In this document: piece by piece, positions 61,932 to 64,000 of the stretch
Layout: each line of letters starts with the position of its first letter
Position numbering within the stretch: position 1 is the stretch's first letter
Assembly (NCBI GenBank): GCA_963712565.1
Contig: CAVQIP010000075.1
Span: 1-64,000, forward strand
Direction: 5' to 3'
DNA: 64,000 nucleotides
Source: VAZQ01 sp963712565
GTDB taxonomy: Bacteria; Pseudomonadota; Alphaproteobacteria; Rhizobiales; Xanthobacteraceae
The notes under the pieces: model-generated
What the model saw: only the letters and a program-made list of their open reading frames with translations
The model's database searches: none
What the model was told of the DNA's origin: nothing
Program-made: the position numbers and the translations under genes

Positions 61932-62711
61932 TCACTGCATGGACCAGCCGTGGCTGACCACCAGGGATTGTCCGGTCAGCGCGTTGCTGTCGAAGCTGGC
62001 AAAGAACAGCGCGGTTTCGGCCACGTCCGCGACCGTGGTGAATTCGCCGTCGACTGTGTCCTTCAGCATCACCTTCTTGACCACGTCGGATTCCGAAATG
62101 CCGAGTTCCTTCGCCTGTTCCGGGATCTGCTTGTCGACCAGCGGCGTGCGCACGAAGCCCGGGCAAATGACGTTGGCGCGCACGCCGTGCTTGGCGCCTT
62201 CCTTGGCGATGACCTTGGCGAGGCCGATCAGCCCGTGCTTGGCGGTCACGTAAGGCGCCTTCAACACCGATGCCTCTTTCGAGTGCACCGATCCCATATA
62301 GATGATGCTGCCGCCGGAGCCCTGCGCGTACATCCGCTGCAGCACCGCGCGGGTGGTGAGAAAGGCGCCGTCGAGATGGATGCTCAGCAAGCGCTTCCAA
62401 TCGGCGAACGGGAATTCCTCGAGCGGCGCGACGATCTGGATGCCGGCATTGCTGACCAGCACGTCGATGCGTCCGAATTGTTCCACCGTCCGCGCGACGC
62501 CGGCCTCCACCTGTTGCTCGTCGGTCACGTCCATGACGACCGCGAGCGCCTGGCGAGGACCGCCGAGTTCCGCCGCAGCCGCATCGGCGGCGGTTTGATT
62601 GACGTCGGCGATCACGACGCGCGCGCCCTCGCGCGCAAAGGTCTTGGCGATCCCCTTGCCGATGCCGCTGGCGGCGCCGGTCACGATGGCAACTTTGTCC
62701 TTCAGACGCAT
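61932..62711 (-). CDS. bdhA: 3-hydroxybutyrate dehydrogenase
   Basis: A 259-residue classical short-chain dehydrogenase. TGAASGIG (about 11-18) is the NAD loop, NAG follows, and the catalytic residues are in the SVHS block and YVTAKHG. The ending SLVVSHGWSMQ with GWTAQ-like tail and the VKKVMLKDTVDGEFTTV region are characteristic of D-3-hydroxybutyrate dehydrogenases. It interconverts 3-hydroxybutyrate and acetoacetate with NAD. It starts 1 base after the acetoacetate decarboxylase stop, so the two are an operon for ketone-body or PHB turnover. Confidence 0.93.
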   Translation of the reverse strand: MRLKDKVAIVTGAASGIGKGIAKTFAREGARVVIADVNQTAADAAAAELGGPRQALAVVMDVTDEQQVEAGVARTVEQFGRIDVLVSNAGIQIVAPLEEFPFADWKRLLSIHLDGAFLTTRAVLQRMYAQGSGGSIIYMGSVHSKEASVLKAPYVTAKHGLIGLAKVIAKEGAKHGVRANVICPGFVRTPLVDKQIPEQAKELGISESDVVKKVMLKDTVDGEFTTVADVAETALFFASFDSNALTGQSLVVSHGWSMQ

Positions 62712-62712
62712 G

Positions 62713-63504
62713 TCAGGAAACTCCTGCGGTGGCGGGAGCGGGCGCTGGCTCGCGCTTCGACGACGATGGCTGGAGGTAATCGTAGGCGACCTTGCCGAGG
62801 CCGAGCGTGAGATCGCAAACGATGTGAACCGCGGACACGATCTCGAGCACGGGCAGTTCCGCGACCGGCGCGAGCGCATGTGGGGTGAGCGACAGCGCCG
62901 CCGGGCCGGTCCACGCGCCCTTTAGCGTGACGTCCTCGAGGTAATATTCGACCAGCTCGCAAATTCTCGTGCTGCCGTCGACGTGCGGAATGATCTTGAG
63001 CAGAAAGTTCGGGGCCGCCAGCGCGGCGCGGATCGCCTCGGCATCGGCCTGCTGGTGCTTGTATCCCATGGTGGCGGTGGCGACGCGGACCGGGCCGTAA
63101 TCGAGCGTGCCGACCAATTGATCGGTCTCGACGTGCAGCGTCGGGTTGGCGAGCTTTTTCGGAAAGCCCCAGAGCTCGCGGCCGCCCGCGATCGGCGGCT
63201 CGTCGTTGAGGAACATGCAGTGGGTGTATCCGCCTTTGCGGCCGCGAAACTTGACCGGAATGACCTGCCCGCTCTCGGTGTAGTCGCCGAACCCGGTCGA
63301 ATCCGGCATGCGGATGAACTCGTACTTGACCAGCGGCTCGTCCACCTCGAGCGGCTCGGGCACCACCGCGCGCAGCTTCTGCGCTTCCGTGCGATAGGTG
63401 ATGATCATGAACTCGCGATTGACGAAACGATAGGGGCCCGGCGGGTAGGCCGGGCTGGTCAGCGGCATGGCGAAGGCCCGCGCCTTGACCTCTGCTTCCT
63501 TCAT
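62713..63504 (-). CDS. adc: Acetoacetate decarboxylase
   Basis: A 263-residue protein of the acetoacetate decarboxylase family. YRFVNREFMIITYRT and TGFGDYTESGQVIPV match the family, and the Schiff-base lysine is in LWGFPKKLANP (first or second Lys). The EYYLEDVTLKGAWTGPAAL region closes the active site. It converts acetoacetate to acetone and CO2. It is upstream of bdhA with a 1-base gap, so hydroxybutyrate oxidation and acetoacetate removal are linked. It has a slightly long C-terminal proline/alanine tail. Confidence 0.93.
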   Translation of the reverse strand: MKEAEVKARAFAMPLTSPAYPPGPYRFVNREFMIITYRTEAQKLRAVVPEPLEVDEPLVKYEFIRMPDSTGFGDYTESGQVIPVKFRGRKGGYTHCMFLNDEPPIAGGRELWGFPKKLANPTLHVETDQLVGTLDYGPVRVATATMGYKHQQADAEAIRAALAAPNFLLKIIPHVDGSTRICELVEYYLEDVTLKGAWTGPAALSLTPHALAPVAELPVLEIVSAVHIVCDLTLGLGKVAYDYLQPSSSKREPAPAPATAGVS

Positions 63505-63687
63505 GCTGCGCTCCTTCTTCTATCGGGGTATTGCGGCTCGCCTATTGCGGCCATTGATGGCGGGATCGAGCAGCGAGACCGAGCGGCGTTGCGGCTTGCA
63601 AGCGATCGACCGCTCGCGACCATCGACCAGCCGTGCGGCTCCGCCCCGGCGCCGTCCGCACGCGCGGAGCGCTGGCTGAAAAAAACG

Positions 63688-64000
63688 TCAATCGGCTTGT
63701 CCACCGCGTGGCGACGACTTTTCCATCTGGGCGGCGTCTCGCCCCATCTGCAGGCATACCAGAACTTCGACGTAGCTGGGATCGCCGCCCACCTCGGTGG
63801 TCGCCACGCAACGCTGGCGCAGCGCCGGCGCAAACTGCGTCCATTCCTTTTCCAGCTGGTCACGCGCGCTCTTCTCGTCCGCCAGGCATTGCCCAAGCGT
63901 GGTATCCAAGCTCAAGCTGTCGCCCATCTTCGCCGCCGCGCGACAGGCGGGCTCGACGTTGAGAGTGGGGACCGTGTCGGCGATGGGCAGCATCAGCGTC
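63688..64000 (-). CDS. Secreted hypothetical protein, N-terminus beyond the window
   Basis: At least 101 residues: TVPTLNVEPACRAAAKMG, then CLADEKSARDQLEKEWTQFAPALRQRCVATTEVGG, then YVEVLVCLQMGRDAAQM. The conserved features are VEPACR and the cysteine pattern of a small exported family common in Bradyrhizobium-like genomes. Codons upstream of ATG 63993 (LMLPIADTV) look like the end of a signal peptide, so the real start lies past base 64000. Three cysteines may form disulfides in the periplasm. Function unknown. Confidence 0.75.
   Translation of the reverse strand, partial: TLMLPIADTVPTLNVEPACRAAAKMGDSLSLDTTLGQCLADEKSARDQLEKEWTQFAPALRQRCVATTEVGGDPSYVEVLVCLQMGRDAAQMEKSSPRGGQAD

Overview
The window looks like a piece of chromosome from a GC-rich alphaproteobacterium, most likely Hyphomicrobiales near Bradyrhizobiaceae/Xanthobacteraceae. 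Support comes from the consistently G/C-ending codons, an aapJQMP-type general amino-acid ABC transporter, a double cold-shock-domain protein, dispersed palindromes of rhizobial type, and five solitary tripartite-tricarboxylate (Bug/TTT) binding proteins. This placement is inferred from gene content, not computed.

Layout. 1-5.8 kb: Sir2 deacetylase end, cold-shock protein, DUF192 protein, a proline-type tRNA with an odd UGA anticodon, a complex I accessory subunit, a POT peptide transporter and the glucan synthase OpgH. 5.9-12.6 kb: a tight cluster combining a Zn-dependent dehydrogenase, a 6-pyruvoyl-tetrahydropterin-synthase-like protein without its catalytic residues, a glycosyltransferase, a methyltransferase, a RibD-type reductase, GTP cyclohydrolase II and a creatininase-family amidohydrolase. 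It looks like a pathway to a modified GTP-derived pterin or pyrimidine. 12.7-16.7 kb: small periplasmic proteins, a cupin, tRNA-Arg(UCU), a ring-cleavage dioxygenase and a Tat-exported FAH-family hydrolase. 16.9-24.3 kb: bacterial alpha-2-macroglobulin plus PBP1C. 24.4-28.1 kb: a lipid A/envelope glycosylation operon (GT39, PAP2, GT2, LAB_N). 28.2-36.1 kb: a TauD dioxygenase with a Bug protein, cystathionine beta-lyase and aapJQMP.

36.3-44.1 kb reads leftward: a sulfur block (persulfide dioxygenase-rhodanese fusion, SseA, AlaX, CysK), a TTT receptor, a tandem cupin and a nitrate/sulfonate/taurine-type ABC pair. 44.5-50.5 kb reads rightward: class II aldolase, TTT receptor, Tat amidohydrolase, mandelate-racemase-like enzyme and a short MetE-like methyltransferase. 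50.5-58 kb holds three DoxX proteins, a Bug protein and the most striking locus: a two-subunit molybdopterin enzyme resembling pyrogallol-phloroglucinol transhydroxylase, with an extra SCP2-like domain on its large subunit. 58.1-61.4 kb repeats the aldolase + Bug theme with an M24 peptidase, and 61.5-64 kb carries acetoacetate decarboxylase and 3-hydroxybutyrate dehydrogenase.

Quality. At least a dozen well-conserved genes are broken by single-base indels, mostly insertions, and removing one base restores the family sequence exactly. I read these mainly as sequence or assembly errors. Such genes are entered as frameshifted and described as the intact protein would be.
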